A DNA stretch of 64,000 nucleotides from UBA6623 sp965248235 (GCA_965248235.1 CBDFIU010000005.1:1736001-1800000), one strand, 5' to 3'; positions 8,625 to 19,094 are shown, numbered from the stretch's first letter. Notes: generated from the letters alone by a model not told the origin. Numbers and translations are program-made.

Positions 8625-8704
8625 CGCGGATCGAGGCGCCTCTTGGTATTGATGTTTCGCGGGCCGGGAAGTCGGCCCGTTTCTTGCTTATGGGTCGATT
8701 GAGA

Positions 8705-10759
8705 ATGATGTTTCTTCCGAGTTCTTTCACACGTCCGGCGCGAATGGTTGCTTGCGTGGTCGCGGTCGTGGGTTTGGCGGCTTGTTCGCCGAGCGGTGAG
8801 GCAACCGACGGAGCCGCCGATACCGAGGTGCGCGAGCGCCGCTTCGAATTCCGCTACCAAGCGTTGCTGCCGGCGATGCCCGAAGCGGCGCGGACGTATC
8901 GGGTCTGGATCCCGCTGCCGGCAGAGACCGGGGAACAGCAAATTCACGATCTCAAGATCGTTAGCCCGGTGCGCTACGAGCAGAGAACCGAGGAGATATT
9001 CGGGAACCGCTACGCCTATATCGATCTGGAGCCGGGGAGCTATCCGTGGCCCTTGTCGGTGACACTGGGTTTCGAGGTGACGCGGAAGGAGAATCGGGTT
9101 GATCTCCGGGCGGGCGCGGTGTCACTGGAAAACGCCGCTCATGCGGCCGGGGAAAACGAGGTCCATGCCGCTGAAGATCTGGAGAAATTTCTGCAACCCA
9201 ACCGCCTAGTGCCGCTCGATGGGTTGATCGGGAAACTCTCCGGGCAACACACGGCCGGAGCGGAGAGCGCCCTCGGCAAAGCCCGCCGCGTCTACGATTA
9301 CGTCGTTCGGACGATGAGCTACGACAAGAGCGGCGAGGGATGGGGACGCGGCGACGCGCTGTTTGCCTGCGACGTCAAGAAGGGGAGCTGCACGGATTTC
9401 CACGCGTTGTTTATCGGGATGATGCGGGCGGCGGGAATAGCGGCTCGTTTTGAGATCGGGTTTCCGTTGCCGGCCGACAGAAACCGCGGTGAGATCGGGG
9501 GGTATCACTGCTGGGCGCAATTCTATATCGAGGGCGTCGGTTGGGTCCCCGTCGATGCTTCCGAAGCTTGGAAAGACCCATCGCGCAAGGACTACTTCTT
9601 CGGGGCGCACGATGAGAATCGCGTACATTTCACCACCGGCCGTGATTTATCGCTCGATGATGATCGACAGGGCGAGCCGCTGAATTACTTTATCTATCCC
9701 TGGGCCGAAATCGACGGCGAGGCCGTGGAGCCGCTCGAGAAACGGTTTGGTTCCGTGATTTGGCGGCGGCGGACTGAGGCCGGCCAGCCGCTGAACGATC
9801 CTTCATCAGCGTTGGAGTTTGTTTTTCCACTCTTCGATTTTCCGCCGCGCTCGTTCGGTTTTGGGATCGCCGATTTCCTCCAAAATGATCAGCGCTCGAC
9901 CGGCTCGCGAGAGTGCGTGATCGAGTGTGCCGAGCTGCTCGAAGGCCAAGGCCTCCTCAAACAAGACGTGGGCTTCGATACGGCGGTTGCCGCTGTCGCG
10001 GGCAATGCCGAGGGACTGATGGTAAGAACGAATGGCTCCTGCCACATCACCGGCGGCGGCGCGGACTCTTCCCAGCTGCTGGGCCGCGATGCGTTCGGCT
10101 TTGGAATCTCCCAATTGCTTGGAAGCCTTGACGGCGGCTTCGAACCACGGGATCCGTTCAAGGGGACTGAGCCGTCGGTCGAGGATCGAGCTGACGCGCA
10201 AGGCGTAATCGCGAGCCAGAGCCGCCGCGCGGGTGTCGGTTTCGGCGTGACGGGCGGCCCAGGCTTGGCCGATTTCGATATGGGCGCGGTCGCGGTCGAA
10301 GCATCGCAACGCCTCGGTCACACCATCGCCGCCCGCCGTCAACAAGCGTTCGGCGTCGAGGGCAATGCGCAGGTAGTACTCGGCGTGTCTCTGCTCAACG
10401 ACCGCGAGTTCATCGGCGACGCCGACGCTTCTCGCCGGTTCGAACAACAGCTCGTGCAGACAGGCGCGTTCTTCGACGGGGTCATAGCGCAGCAGGTTAC
10501 GGGCGACCAAGTCCTCAAAGTCACCTTTTTCGAGTTGGGCGACGATTTCGCCGGCGATGCGGTCGAAAGCCGCCGGGAAGACGGAGAGGCGGCTCCATCG
10601 GGCGGCCCGCGCCGGCGAGCCAATGGCAAGTTGCGCGGCGGCTTCAAGAGCGACCGAGTTCTTGCCTTGTTCAATGCCGGCGACTTTCTCAAGTCTTTCG
10701 ACGTATGCCTCGACCGAATTGGATTTCGAAGCGAGCAACTGTCCGCCCGCAAGCCGTAG
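8705..10759 (+). CDS. Transglutaminase-like lipoprotein with an anomalous 3' extension
   Basis: ATG 8705 begins a lipoprotein signal ending in the lipobox L-A-A-C (about residues 23-26). A transglutaminase-core domain follows, with a Cys nucleophile in K-G-S-C-T-D-F-H, His in Y-H-C-W-A-Q-F and Asp in V-P-V-D-A-S-E-A. It is probably a secreted or periplasmic cysteine protease or cross-linking enzyme. Family similarity ends near 9760 (Y-F-I-Y-P-W-A-E-I-D-G, then E-K-R-F-G). The frame then runs without a stop for about 950 bases antisense to the STAND gene, to 10759. The native stop has probably been lost, or the tail is spurious. One reading shift near 9770 would give TGA at about 9792. Confidence 0.7.
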   Translation: MMFLPSSFTRPARMVACVVAVVGLAACSPSGEATDGAADTEVRERRFEFRYQALLPAMPEAARTYRVWIPLPAETGEQQIHDLKIVSPVRYEQRTEEIFGNRYAYIDLEPGSYPWPLSVTLGFEVTRKENRVDLRAGAVSLENAAHAAGENEVHAAEDLEKFLQPNRLVPLDGLIGKLSGQHTAGAESALGKARRVYDYVVRTMSYDKSGEGWGRGDALFACDVKKGSCTDFHALFIGMMRAAGIAARFEIGFPLPADRNRGEIGGYHCWAQFYIEGVGWVPVDASEAWKDPSRKDYFFGAHDENRVHFTTGRDLSLDDDRQGEPLNYFIYPWAEIDGEAVEPLEKRFGSVIWRRRTEAGQPLNDPSSALEFVFPLFDFPPRSFGFGIADFLQNDQRSTGSRECVIECAELLEGQGLLKQDVGFDTAVAAVAGNAEGLMVRTNGSCHITGGGADSSQLLGRDAFGFGISQLLGSLDGGFEPRDPFKGTEPSVEDRADAQGVIASQSRRAGVGFGVTGGPGLADFDMGAVAVEASQRLGHTIAARRQQAFGVEGNAQVVLGVSLLNDREFIGDADASRRFEQQLVQTGAFFDGVIAQQVTGDQVLKVTFFELGDDFAGDAVESRREDGEAAPSGGPRRRANGKLRGGFKSDRVLALFNAGDFLKSFDVCLDRIGFRSEQLSARKP

Positions 10760-11575
10760 CGACAAGCGTTCGGCACGGCAAATCGCCGACAATCTCTCAA
10801 GAATCCGCGGCGACGTGATCTTGTTGGGGCACATCAGTCCGAGCAAGCTTTCGGCTTCTTCGGGTTCCAGAGGACCGAGCGGAACGCTTTCGACCCCGGG
10901 TGCGTCGAAGGCCCGACTCGCGGCCGCGAGCAGAGCGGCGGGCTCGGGGGGAGTGAGCGCTTCGACCTGGCGAGGGTCACGGGCATTGTCGGCGACGATG
11001 AGAACTTGTTTGGACGCGAGGATCTCGTTGTATTGCTCCGATAGCCGCGCGGAATCGGGGGCGGGTGTTGTTTGGGGCTCGAGCGCATGGAGGACGCGGC
11101 TCATCGCTTGTTCCGGAGTAAGCGGTCCGTGAGGCGGCGGGTCGAGGTCGAGGGCTATGCGGCCGTCGGGGTAGATGTGTTCGAGGTCGGCGGCGACCGA
11201 GAGGGCCAATTCCGTGGCCCCGAGGCCCTTGCGGCCGCCTTGGGGAACGATTAGAGCGCTTTTCCGGTTTTCGAGAAGTTCATGCAAAGCACGGGCCGGC
11301 GACTCGCGGCCTATGAAATCGGATATGGGGGCGGGGGTGCTCAGAGTGACGGCTTGGACGGAGGGAGTCGAGCACGCGGCCTGGTCGAGATCGTGGGATA
11401 TCAAGTCGTCGAGGCCTTCGTCGTCGCTTTCCGGTTCGCCGGCGAGGGTGCGGGGGGCCGTTTCGGCGGAAGAGCTTTCGTCGGTTGCGCCTCGCTTACT
11501 GAGCCGGGCCGCGATCAGGACGAAAAGGATCGTTCCGGCCGCCGCCACCCATAAGGAAATGCTTCCCTCTTCCAT
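9806..11575 (-). CDS. STAND/NB-ARC-like protein with C-terminal TPRs and N-terminal membrane anchor
   Basis: 589 residues. One transmembrane helix at about 7-25, an acidic linker, then an NTPase-like module (about 90-350). The P-loop position reads G-G-R-K-G-L-G-A-T-E, lacking the usual Lys of G-K-T/S. Walker B-like V-L-I-V-A-D-N is present. A helical region and at least two TPR units follow near 480-570. STAND proteins are signalling switches. The missing Lys suggests weak or no ATP hydrolysis. The last 950 bases overlap the open frame of the convergent transglutaminase gene. A regulator or scaffold at the membrane is the likeliest role. Confidence 0.7.
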   Translation of the reverse strand: MEEGSISLWVAAAGTILFVLIAARLSKRGATDESSSAETAPRTLAGEPESDDEGLDDLISHDLDQAACSTPSVQAVTLSTPAPISDFIGRESPARALHELLENRKSALIVPQGGRKGLGATELALSVAADLEHIYPDGRIALDLDPPPHGPLTPEQAMSRVLHALEPQTTPAPDSARLSEQYNEILASKQVLIVADNARDPRQVEALTPPEPAALLAAASRAFDAPGVESVPLGPLEPEEAESLLGLMCPNKITSPRILERLSAICRAERLSLRLAGGQLLASKSNSVEAYVERLEKVAGIEQGKNSVALEAAAQLAIGSPARAARWSRLSVFPAAFDRIAGEIVAQLEKGDFEDLVARNLLRYDPVEERACLHELLFEPARSVGVADELAVVEQRHAEYYLRIALDAERLLTAGGDGVTEALRCFDRDRAHIEIGQAWAARHAETDTRAAALARDYALRVSSILDRRLSPLERIPWFEAAVKASKQLGDSKAERIAAQQLGRVRAAAGDVAGAIRSYHQSLGIARDSGNRRIEAHVLFEEALAFEQLGTLDHALSRAGRALIILEEIGDPKTERARRKIEEWKNKLQR

Positions 11576-11775
11576 CGTCTTCCGCCGTATTGGGAATAGA
11601 GGGTCCCGGGCATGTTTAGGAACCTTCTTTTCTACGTATCGATCGGTGAGTCGAGAGGCTTAGCCAGTGGAGGGTAGGCAGGGTGGAAAATTCAGGGCGG
11701 CAGCGCCAAACGCTCGGTGGATGCGGCGGGTTGGTGGCGGCCTGCCGGCTTCGGACCCGACGCCGGTGTTGGTCG

Positions 11776-12858
11776 CTACCGTTCCACGGCCATCTTCCGA
11801 TGCCAGACGAACAACAAAGCAATGGCGACGGTGGTTAGCCCCACAACCCAGCCGGCCCAAACTCCCGGCGCGCCCCACCCCCAAGTGAAACCAAGCCAGT
11901 AGCCGATCGGCAGGCCCAGCACCCAATGACCGACGAAGGTGCTGATCATGGGGATGCGGGTTTCGCCGGCGCCGCGTAGGATACCCGTGGCCACGATCTG
12001 GATACCGTCGGAGAGTTGAAACAAGGCGGCGACGTAGAGCAAGGTCACTCCCATCGACAGAACTCCGGTGTCGGTCGTGAAGGTCTTCAGAATCGCGGCT
12101 GGGAACAGGAAGAAAGAAAGCGCGGCGCAACTCATGAATCCCGCTCCCAGCAGCAAGGCCGCCCATCCGGCGGTGCGCGCTTCGCCGGGTTGTCCGCGAC
12201 CCACGGCATGACCCACGCGAACGGCTCCGGCCGAGGAAACGCCGAGCGGAACCATGAAGGTCACGGCCGCGCAGTTGAGGGCGATTTGGTGGGACGCGAG
12301 CGGGACCGCGCCGAGTTTCGCGATCAGAGTTGTGCCGGCGGCGAAGACGCCGACTTCGAGCGCGATTTGCATCGCGGCCGGGAATCCAAGTCGAATGATG
12401 TTCCGAATATCGGCCGCGGCGGGGCGAAGCGATGTTTCATTGAGGCCCGGCGACTTGCGTCTTTCACGAACGACGACATAGGCGACGACGGCCAGGAACA
12501 TGTAGGTTCGCGACGCAAAAGTGGCCCAACCCGCGCCGGTCGCTCCCATCGCCGGAAAACCCAGGTTCCCGAAAATGAAGATCCAATTGGCCGCGACGTT
12601 GATCAAATTGGCGCTGACCAGCACGACCATCACCCAACCGACCAGACCCATGCCCTGCAAGTAGCGCCGAAAAGCCGTGAAGAACATCAGCGGAGGAATA
12701 CTCCAGATCAGTGCCTCCATGTAAGGCTTCGCCAGCGCTTCGACGGCGCGGTCGACGCCGAGGGTTTCGAGAAAAGGGACGTACAACCACACCAACCCCA
12801 TCAACAGAGGAGACAGAACGACGCTGATGTAGAGAGCTTGAACGAGAAAATGGTGACA
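11776..12858 (-). pseudogene. MATE-family efflux transporter, C-terminal 361 codons
   Basis: The reading begins at C-H-H-F-L-V-Q-A-L-Y and continues through about ten hydrophobic segments to a normal C-terminus. The first 83 codons are missing here and are found at 36083-36331 on the opposite strand, also ending at the same Cys codon. Joined, they make a MATE protein of about 444 residues, the normal length. MATE proteins export cationic drugs and metabolites using Na+ or H+ gradients. The break is the insertion point of IS110 copy A. The in-frame ATG at 12867 is supplied by the IS end, but a product lacking two helices is unlikely to work. Confidence 0.92.
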
Positions 12859-14548
12859 TCCATCCATGACAGGTATCTGTCAAGTGTCCGCAAGGGGTGG
12901 ACGCAGTCAGCCCGCTGTTGGTGAGGGATGGGTGATGGAGAAAGGGCGAAGCAATCGTCGCTCTCGATTCGGGTCGGGTGAGCGACGCTCGGAGTCCATC
13001 GCCCTCGTATTAGGGGGGTTGGGCGGCTGAGCGGGTTCAGTCAAGGGCGCGCAGCGGCGAAGCGAACCCTTGACGGGTTCCGCTCAGCCGCTTATTGGAA
13101 GATTTTCGAGGGCGATGGACGGCCCTCGTCACCCGACGCAGGTCCGGCGTTGGCGGATCAGAGTCCGCGTGATTGGTGGCGTCTTGCCACGCCTACGAAC
13201 TCCCGTCACCGAATCGCATTCACTTCGATCACCGCCCGCCTCGGGCGCGACCAGACATCCATGAGCCGCCTCGGGCACGCCAAGGCGCGCCGTCGCGGAA
13301 GATTCAGTTCGGGTCCAACAAAGTCGATTCCGCCGGCCTCGAAACAGTCACCATGCCGTCTCGGGCGCCGCCGCGGCGGCGCCGTTACGGAGTCACCGAA
13401 CGCCGAGGCCCGGCGGAAAGTCGTTCAGCGCATCGCTACGTCGCTAGTCTCGCGCTTCGTAGCCGCTTTGGCGGCGGTCGATGGCGAGCAGCATCGCCAC
13501 CAGCTTGCGGGCCACGCGAATCGTCGCGCGATTGCGATGTCCGCGCTCGAGTTCGCTTTGATACAACCCGGCCAACGGCTCGTTCCAGCGCGGCGCAAGC
13601 TTGGCGGCTTCGATCAGCACGTGTTGCAGATGCGGGTTGCGTTGCTTCGACAGCGGGCCGCGTTTGCTCTTGCCCGCCGATTCGTTGAGCCGCGCGCAGA
13701 GCCCGCAGTAGCTCACCGCGCGATCGAGCGAGCGAAAGCGCCGCGGGTCGCCGATCTCGACCGCCCACGTGAGCGCCGTGATCGCCCCGACGCCCGGGAT
13801 CGTTTGCAACCTCGCCACACGCTCGCACAACAGCGGATGCTCGAGCAGGCGTTTCTCGACAAGCCGGGCGAGCTCGGCGGAATCCTCCAGACGGTCGCGG
13901 CTCGCGGCCAACAGGAGAAGGTCGGTTTCGCTTGCCTTCAGATCATCGAGAAAGCGGTAGAAGTAGCGTTTGCCGTGCAGTTTGGACTTGGCGTAGGGCT
14001 CGCCGATTTCCATCATCAAGGTCGCGATGCGGTTCTTCGACCAGGTCGCTTGTTCGACCAGGCGTCGGCGAAAGCGCAGCAGGCGGCGCAATTCGCGCAG
14101 CTCGCGCGGCGGCATCCACACGCGCGGCAGCAGGTTGACGCGGCATAGGTCGGCGAGCTTGTCGGAATCGAGGCGATCGCTTTTCTTTTTGGCCCGCGTG
14201 ATGGCTTCCATGGCGGCGGGGTGTCCGACGGCGAGATCGTCGGCGTAGGGCGCGAGCGTGTCGTGGATCCAGCCGCTGAACAAGGTGGCTTCCATCGCCC
14301 GCGCCAGGGCGGTTGCGTTTGGGCCCAACTTGCGAGCGCTTCGCGGGTGGCGTCGATGCGACCTTCCTCGACCAACTCCCCGGCGGCGGTCTTGGTGCAG
14401 TAGCTGACGCTTTGCTTGTGGACGTCGAGTCCGATAAGTGCATTTCAGTCCTCCTGAGTTCGGGTTCTAAGGCGCCGCCTTGGGCGGCTGCGCTTAGCTT
14501 TTTATCCCTCTCAGGAGGACCTCTTCGCCGGCTCACCTATGCATTAAA
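12858..14548 (-). mobile_element. IS110-family element, copy A (complete, transposase frameshifted)
   Basis: About 1.69 kb, nearly identical to copy B at 36332-38020 but inverted. The right end is at about 12858-12864 against the MATE codons, and the left end at about 14548 against the sequence GTGGCTGT read on the minus strand. It differs from copy B by two one-base deletions in the transposase, a 4-base GGAT duplication at the right end and at least two substitutions. Its right end (12865-13440) is non-coding and strongly structured, as in copy B. Confidence 0.9.
13444..14443 (-). pseudogene. IS110 transposase of copy A, two frameshifts
   Basis: Compared with copy B, one base is missing right after codon 2 (near 14437; the frame leaves the family sequence after M-H). 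Another is missing in a G run at 14298-14300 (GGG against GGGG). Downstream of the second indel the protein matches copy B to the end, including the catalytic serine region G-P-L-S-K-Q-R-N. The 294-residue open frame starting at 14328 lacks the N-terminal RuvC-like DEDD motif G-L-D-V-H-K, so the product should be inactive. Confidence 0.88.
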
Positions 14549-15356
14549 ACAGCCACGCATCTCTCACAGCGGACCCCGGGACTCCCAAACTCAGCCGGAA
14601 TCCGCTTGACATCACCGCTATCCTGAGCATGGAAACCGAGAGCCCAAGATTGTCAGCGGCGACCCAAGCAAAAAAAAGGACACCACCCCAAACGACCCAA
14701 CAGATCAAATACGAAACGAAGCCAAGACGGACACTATGTCACACGATATCAATAGGTTAAGAGGAACTCTTCGCGACAACCGGCGGGCCTCGAATGGAAT
14801 CATGGAATCAACCGCCACGTCACAGTGGCCAACCAGGCGAGTTGATCCCCAACCCGTACCCAATCACTTTGCGAAACGAAGCCAATTGTCGCGAAAGCCC
14901 TGCCCAAGAGCAACAAGCGCGCCCGGCCGCCGAGGGCTGGACCAGGCCGGGGCTATCCCCATCCCCAAGCCTCAATCGATTCGACCAAACGAACCCAATT
15001 GCCCACAAGGCAAGCTGCCACACTTGAAACCTTCCGTCGGTCCGTTACCGTTCGGCACTGCGCCATGGCACAACCTCCAAATTCGAGATTCGCAATGGGG
15101 GGGGTACGGATTGAACAGCAATTACGCTGCCACACAGCAGCACAAGAACTTACCCGGACATAAGGCCTCGGTCGCGCTCCAGTCTGGGTGATTTGCCCCC
15201 CGGATCGGTGATTAAGGGCGCGCTTTCCTCGTTCCCCCTCGACGCCCCCGGGACCGCCTGCTCCCGGTCCCCGGTCAATGCCCGCTTCCCGGATTTCACA
15301 AGAAATGGCCCCGAAATGAACCTATCCACGCACCTCTTTATGTCAAGGTTATTGGC
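14549..15356. other. Gene-free stretch next to IS110 copy A
   Basis: About 800 bases without a convincing gene. Open frames here are compositional. Short imperfect repeats of CGAAACGAAGCCAA occur near 14716, 14874 and 14985. The left-end junction of IS110 copy A is at 14549-14560. Confidence 0.5.
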
Positions 15357-16508
15357 ATGCCACCGGAAACAGCCCACCGCGGCGGGTTTACTCGGCGCGT
15401 CGATAGGATCGCCGCGCGTCCGGTCATCTGCGCCATCATTGCCGCGGGATCCTTACTCGGCCAGCCTGTCCTTCTCGAGTTGCCTCCGCCACCCGATCCG
15501 CCCGAAGAGGCGACAACCACGTCGGAACTCGGCGAGACACCGCCGGAGCCTGATCAACTCTTCTTGGTTCAGACGTTTTCCGGCCCCGTCCCGGCCGTGG
15601 TGAACGATGTCGCTCCGCCGTCGGACTTGGTTGTTGCCGTCTTGGCCGATTCCCTCACGGAAGTTGATTTCCCCTACCTGGAAAACACCCTGCGGGCGCT
15701 CGAAAAGTCGATCGGCAGAAATTCCCATTGCGATGGGCTCACATCCAGGCCGGTCCGATCCAAATCGAACAGCTCATCCGACAGCGACCGGAACTCGCCG
15801 CCTTGCTGCGGCAATGGTCACAGGATCTCCAAGGCCGCGACCGCCCGCTCGACCCCGCCGCGCTCTACTCGGCATTGGGCGAAGCCGCGGCTTATCTGGG
15901 ATCAGCGTGGAGTTCCGTTGTGGTGGTCGGCCGCTTTCCGCCCGTTCCCGACGAAATACGCGTCTTCGTCGAGGCCTACCTCGCCGTCCGCCTTCGTGAG
16001 GCGCGATTACGCGTCAGTTTCCTATCGCTCGACGTTTCGCAACACTTTCGAATAAGGGCGAAGCGACGCGCCGAACGCGAAGAACTCTCGGTACTGCTTC
16101 CTTCCACCTCGGGCGGCGTGCGACGGGCAAGCTCGAAACGGCTTCCTCGCCGGCCCCCAAGCGTTCAAAGTAACCGGCATACTCGGCATCCGTTGGTTGG
16201 GCCCGGTCTACTCGGCGTTTCAGCAGGAGAACCACCCTCGGATAATCCCCGCCGCGCCCTACGAAGAGTACCAACGCTATCTATCGCTCAGCGCCATCTC
16301 CGAGCGCACCGCCGAATGGAAACTCTACTTCGGCGAAGTGATCGACCGCGCCGGGATTACGATCGATGACGCCACCTTGCTCGCCGAGCCTGCCGCCCGC
16401 CGAGTTTTGTCGGACATGCCGATCAGCGACCCGTGGGACTGGCCGGCCGTCATCGACGCCTTTCGTACGCGAACGAAGAGTGCGGTTGAACAGGAGCTTC
16501 AACCGTGA
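15357..16508 (+). pseudogene. Hypothetical secreted protein, at least two frameshifts
   Basis: Three overlapping frames carry protein-like sequence in turn. The first holds a signal-peptide-like start (V-I-C-A-I-I-A-A-G-S-L-L-G) and a proline-rich segment (to about 15715). The second holds I-Q-I-E-Q-L-I-R-Q-R-P-E-L-A-A-L-L through L-S-L-D-V-S-Q-H-F (about 15735-16045). The third runs from about 16130 to 16508, with V-Y-S-A-F-Q-Q-E-N onward. The end overlaps the following VWA gene by GTGA, so the two were an operon. The family is not recognised. Exact shift points lie near 15715-15735 and 16045-16130. Confidence 0.6.
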
Positions 16509-17403
16509 CGCCGCGCCCACGATGTCGCGGATTCCAATCGCTGACGGCCCTATTGCTTAGTTCTGCGGTCGCGCTGACCTTGCCGCGGGCCTACCCCCAG
16601 GAAGTCCTGTTCCGCGCCGAAGTCAAACTCGTCGAGGTGCAGGTCACCGTGTTCGAAGGCAAGCGCCGCTATGTGCGGGGGCTGACCCAAGACCGCTTTC
16701 GCGTACTGGACGAGGGTAAACCCCAACCCATCGTGGCTTTTGAAAGCGAACTGGACGATGTTCTCTGCACTCTGCTGCTGGATACGACCGGCAGCATGAA
16801 GCGAACCCTGCCGACCCTGAAGAATGCCGTGGTCGCCTTTATCGACCGCCTACGGGAAAACGATTCCGTCGCGGTCTACGGCTTCAGCAACGGAGTGTCC
16901 CAACTACAGGCGCCGACACGCGACAAGAGAGCGGCGAAGCGCGCCGTTTTGGCCACTCGCGCCGTCGGTAATACCGCCATGTTTGATGCTGTGTCCCACG
17001 TCACGGCCGACCTCGCCGCCCAACGCGGCAAGAAGGCCTTGATTGTGTTCACCGACGGAGATGACAATGCCAGCGTGCTCAACGCTCAAGCAGCCGTCAA
17101 TCGCGCCCACAGGCGAGGATTCCCTTGTACACTATCGCCCAGGGAGCGGCCTTGCGGGGAGATAAGCTGCTTGCGCAACTGGAAAGGTTATCCCGCCTCA
17201 CAGGAGGAATCTCCTTCGAGATGAAGACGTCGAAGCAAGCACCTCGCATCTTCAGCCGAATCCTCGACGACATCAGTCACTCCTATATGCTGGCCTACCA
17301 AGCCCCCGCGGCGGCCCAGGCACAGTGGCGTCGTATCGACGTGGCGGTCAGCGGTTTGAAGAAGCCCCGTATCCGCTCAAAGAAAGAGTACTTCCTCGAT
17401 TGA
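16505..17403 (+). pseudogene. VWFA-related protein of acidobacterial type, frameshifted
   Basis: GTG 16505 opens a signal peptide (A-L-L-L-S-S-A-V-A-L-T-L). A family-typical F-R-A-E-V-K-L-V-E-V-Q-V-T-V block and a von Willebrand A domain follow, with the MIDAS motif D-T-T-G-S-M, then T-A-M-F-D-A-V and V-F-T-D-G-D-D. The frame is lost near 17118, and the conserved tail (Y-T-I-A-Q-G-A-A-L-R, L-S-R-L-T-G-G, A-Y-Q-A-P) continues in another frame to 17403. One missing base restores the join. These secreted metal-ion-binding proteins are numerous in Acidobacteria and of unknown function. A second, intact member is at 52543-53505. Confidence 0.85.
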
Positions 17404-17583
17404 ACTCCGCTGTTTTTGCTTGTCCGGGGAATCTCCTGTATTCCCGCCCGCGACCGGCATCCCAGGCTGGTTATAGCCGGCTCGGTCGGGCTTACACCCC
17501 GAAGCGCCTGCTTGCCCCCCCGCACCCACGTTGATATTCTCAACAGAGCCTTTGCCCCGCTTGCCGCGAGGATTTGTAACACC

Positions 17584-18849
17584 ATGCCGTCACCGATCTC
17601 ACGTCGCGACTTCAACCGTTCCACCGTCCTGGCCGCGCCAGCGTTATTGAACGCGCAAACCGCGGGAACCAAGGTCAACCTCGGCTGGGTCGGCTTGGGC
17701 AATCGCGGCGGCCGCCACATCAAGACCATGATGAAGGTCGCCAAGGACGGCGCGTCGATCGGGGCCATCTGCGATACCTTCGCCCCGCGCATGGCCCAAG
17801 GCAAGGACGTCGTCGCCACCCAACAGGGAGTCGCTCCCGAGACCTACCACGACTACTACAAGATGCTCGAAAACGACGCCATCGATGCCGTCGTGATCAT
17901 GACGCCCGAGCACTTGCATCGCGACATGGCCATCGCCGCGCTCGAGGCCGGCAAACACGTCTATTGCGAAAAGCCCCTCAGCCACACCATCGAAGAAGGC
18001 CATGAAATCCTCGCCGCCGTCAAAAGGAGCGGCAAGAAATTCCAAGTCGGCACGCAACGCCGCAGTTCATTGCTCTATCAAAAGGCCAAGGAGATCTACG
18101 AGTCCGGCGTGCTCGGCGAAGTGGTCTACGCCCGTGCCTTTTGGTTCCGCAACAGCCCGTCGACCTTCCCGGCCTGGCGCTACAAGATTCCCGCGGAAGC
18201 CACCCCCGACAACACCGATTACGAAAGGTTCTTGGGCGGCGCGCCGGATTCCGATTTCAACAAGCAGCGCTATTTCCAATGGCGTCTTTATTGGGATTAC
18301 TCGGGCGGCATCTCGACCGACCTGCTGGTCCACCAGACCGACGCGATCCACATGATTACCGGCCGCACGCATTGCAAGTCGGTGATGTGCAACGGCGGCG
18401 TTCATTTTTGGCGCCAAGACGACCGCGAAGTCCCCGACCATATAACGGCCGGCTTTGAGTACCCCGATCATTTCCACATCAATTACACCGCCGCCTTCAG
18501 CACCTCCCATTTCCGCTACGGCGAGCAACTGCTCGGCAGCGAGGGCGCCATGGAGATCATCGGGTTGCGCGATCTCTACGTCTACCCCGAGAAGTATCGC
18601 GACGCGCCCGAAGAGGTGACTTCACGGCCCGAGATCCACATACGCAGCCGCAAGGACCTGGGGCAAGGCAACCCCACCGGCGCTCACTTGAAGAACTTCA
18701 TCGACGCGATCCGCGATAACGTCCCGCTCAACTGCGACGCCCAGACAGGCCACGAAGCCGCCGTCACCGGGCACCTGGCAACGATGTCCTATCGCACCGA
18801 GAAGAAGGTCTTCTGGGACAACGACAACCAGCGCTATCATTTGGGCTAG
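17584..18849 (+). CDS. Gfo/Idh/MocA-family oxidoreductase, exported
   Basis: 421 residues from ATG 17584. A Tat-like start (S-R-R-D-F) is followed by a Rossmann fold with V-G-L-G-N-R-G-G, then the family signature E-K-P-L-S-H near residue 140 and the C-terminal alpha/beta domain. Relatives oxidise or epimerise sugars and cyclitols using tightly bound NAD(P). Tat export with a bound cofactor is common for such enzymes in Planctomycetes and Acidobacteria. The following MFS porter may be co-expressed, with a 245-base gap that shows no gene. Substrate unknown. Confidence 0.88.
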   Translation: MPSPISRRDFNRSTVLAAPALLNAQTAGTKVNLGWVGLGNRGGRHIKTMMKVAKDGASIGAICDTFAPRMAQGKDVVATQQGVAPETYHDYYKMLENDAIDAVVIMTPEHLHRDMAIAALEAGKHVYCEKPLSHTIEEGHEILAAVKRSGKKFQVGTQRRSSLLYQKAKEIYESGVLGEVVYARAFWFRNSPSTFPAWRYKIPAEATPDNTDYERFLGGAPDSDFNKQRYFQWRLYWDYSGGISTDLLVHQTDAIHMITGRTHCKSVMCNGGVHFWRQDDREVPDHITAGFEYPDHFHINYTAAFSTSHFRYGEQLLGSEGAMEIIGLRDLYVYPEKYRDAPEEVTSRPEIHIRSRKDLGQGNPTGAHLKNFIDAIRDNVPLNCDAQTGHEAAVTGHLATMSYRTEKKVFWDNDNQRYHLG

Positions 18850-19094
18850 CTTTTCCGAGGTCAACCAGATCGGCGAGCCTCTTGGCAGCCCGTAGCGCCA
18901 GAGGCGCGGACCGCGGTCCACGCTTTGACCGCTGCAGCTCTCCACATTGATGGCGTGTATGTAGCGCACCGGCGGGCTCCGTGCCGCTCCCTGGCGGCTT
19001 CGGCAGCCGTGATACCGGAACTTGCGCTATGATTGGCGGACCAGATCCACCGAATTGACCGCGTTCCGGCAAAGAGTCCTCCTAAGGAAGTTCC

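Noticed and set aside
13150..14148. 332-residue plus-strand open frame across IS110 copy A (mirrored at 36734-37732 in copy B)
   Set aside because: It is the antisense of the transposase and right end. The sequence is Arg/Ala-rich with no domain and is kept open only by high GC.
14736..15191. 151-residue open frame in the gene-free stretch
   Set aside because: No ribosome binding site, low-complexity composition and no match to any family I know.
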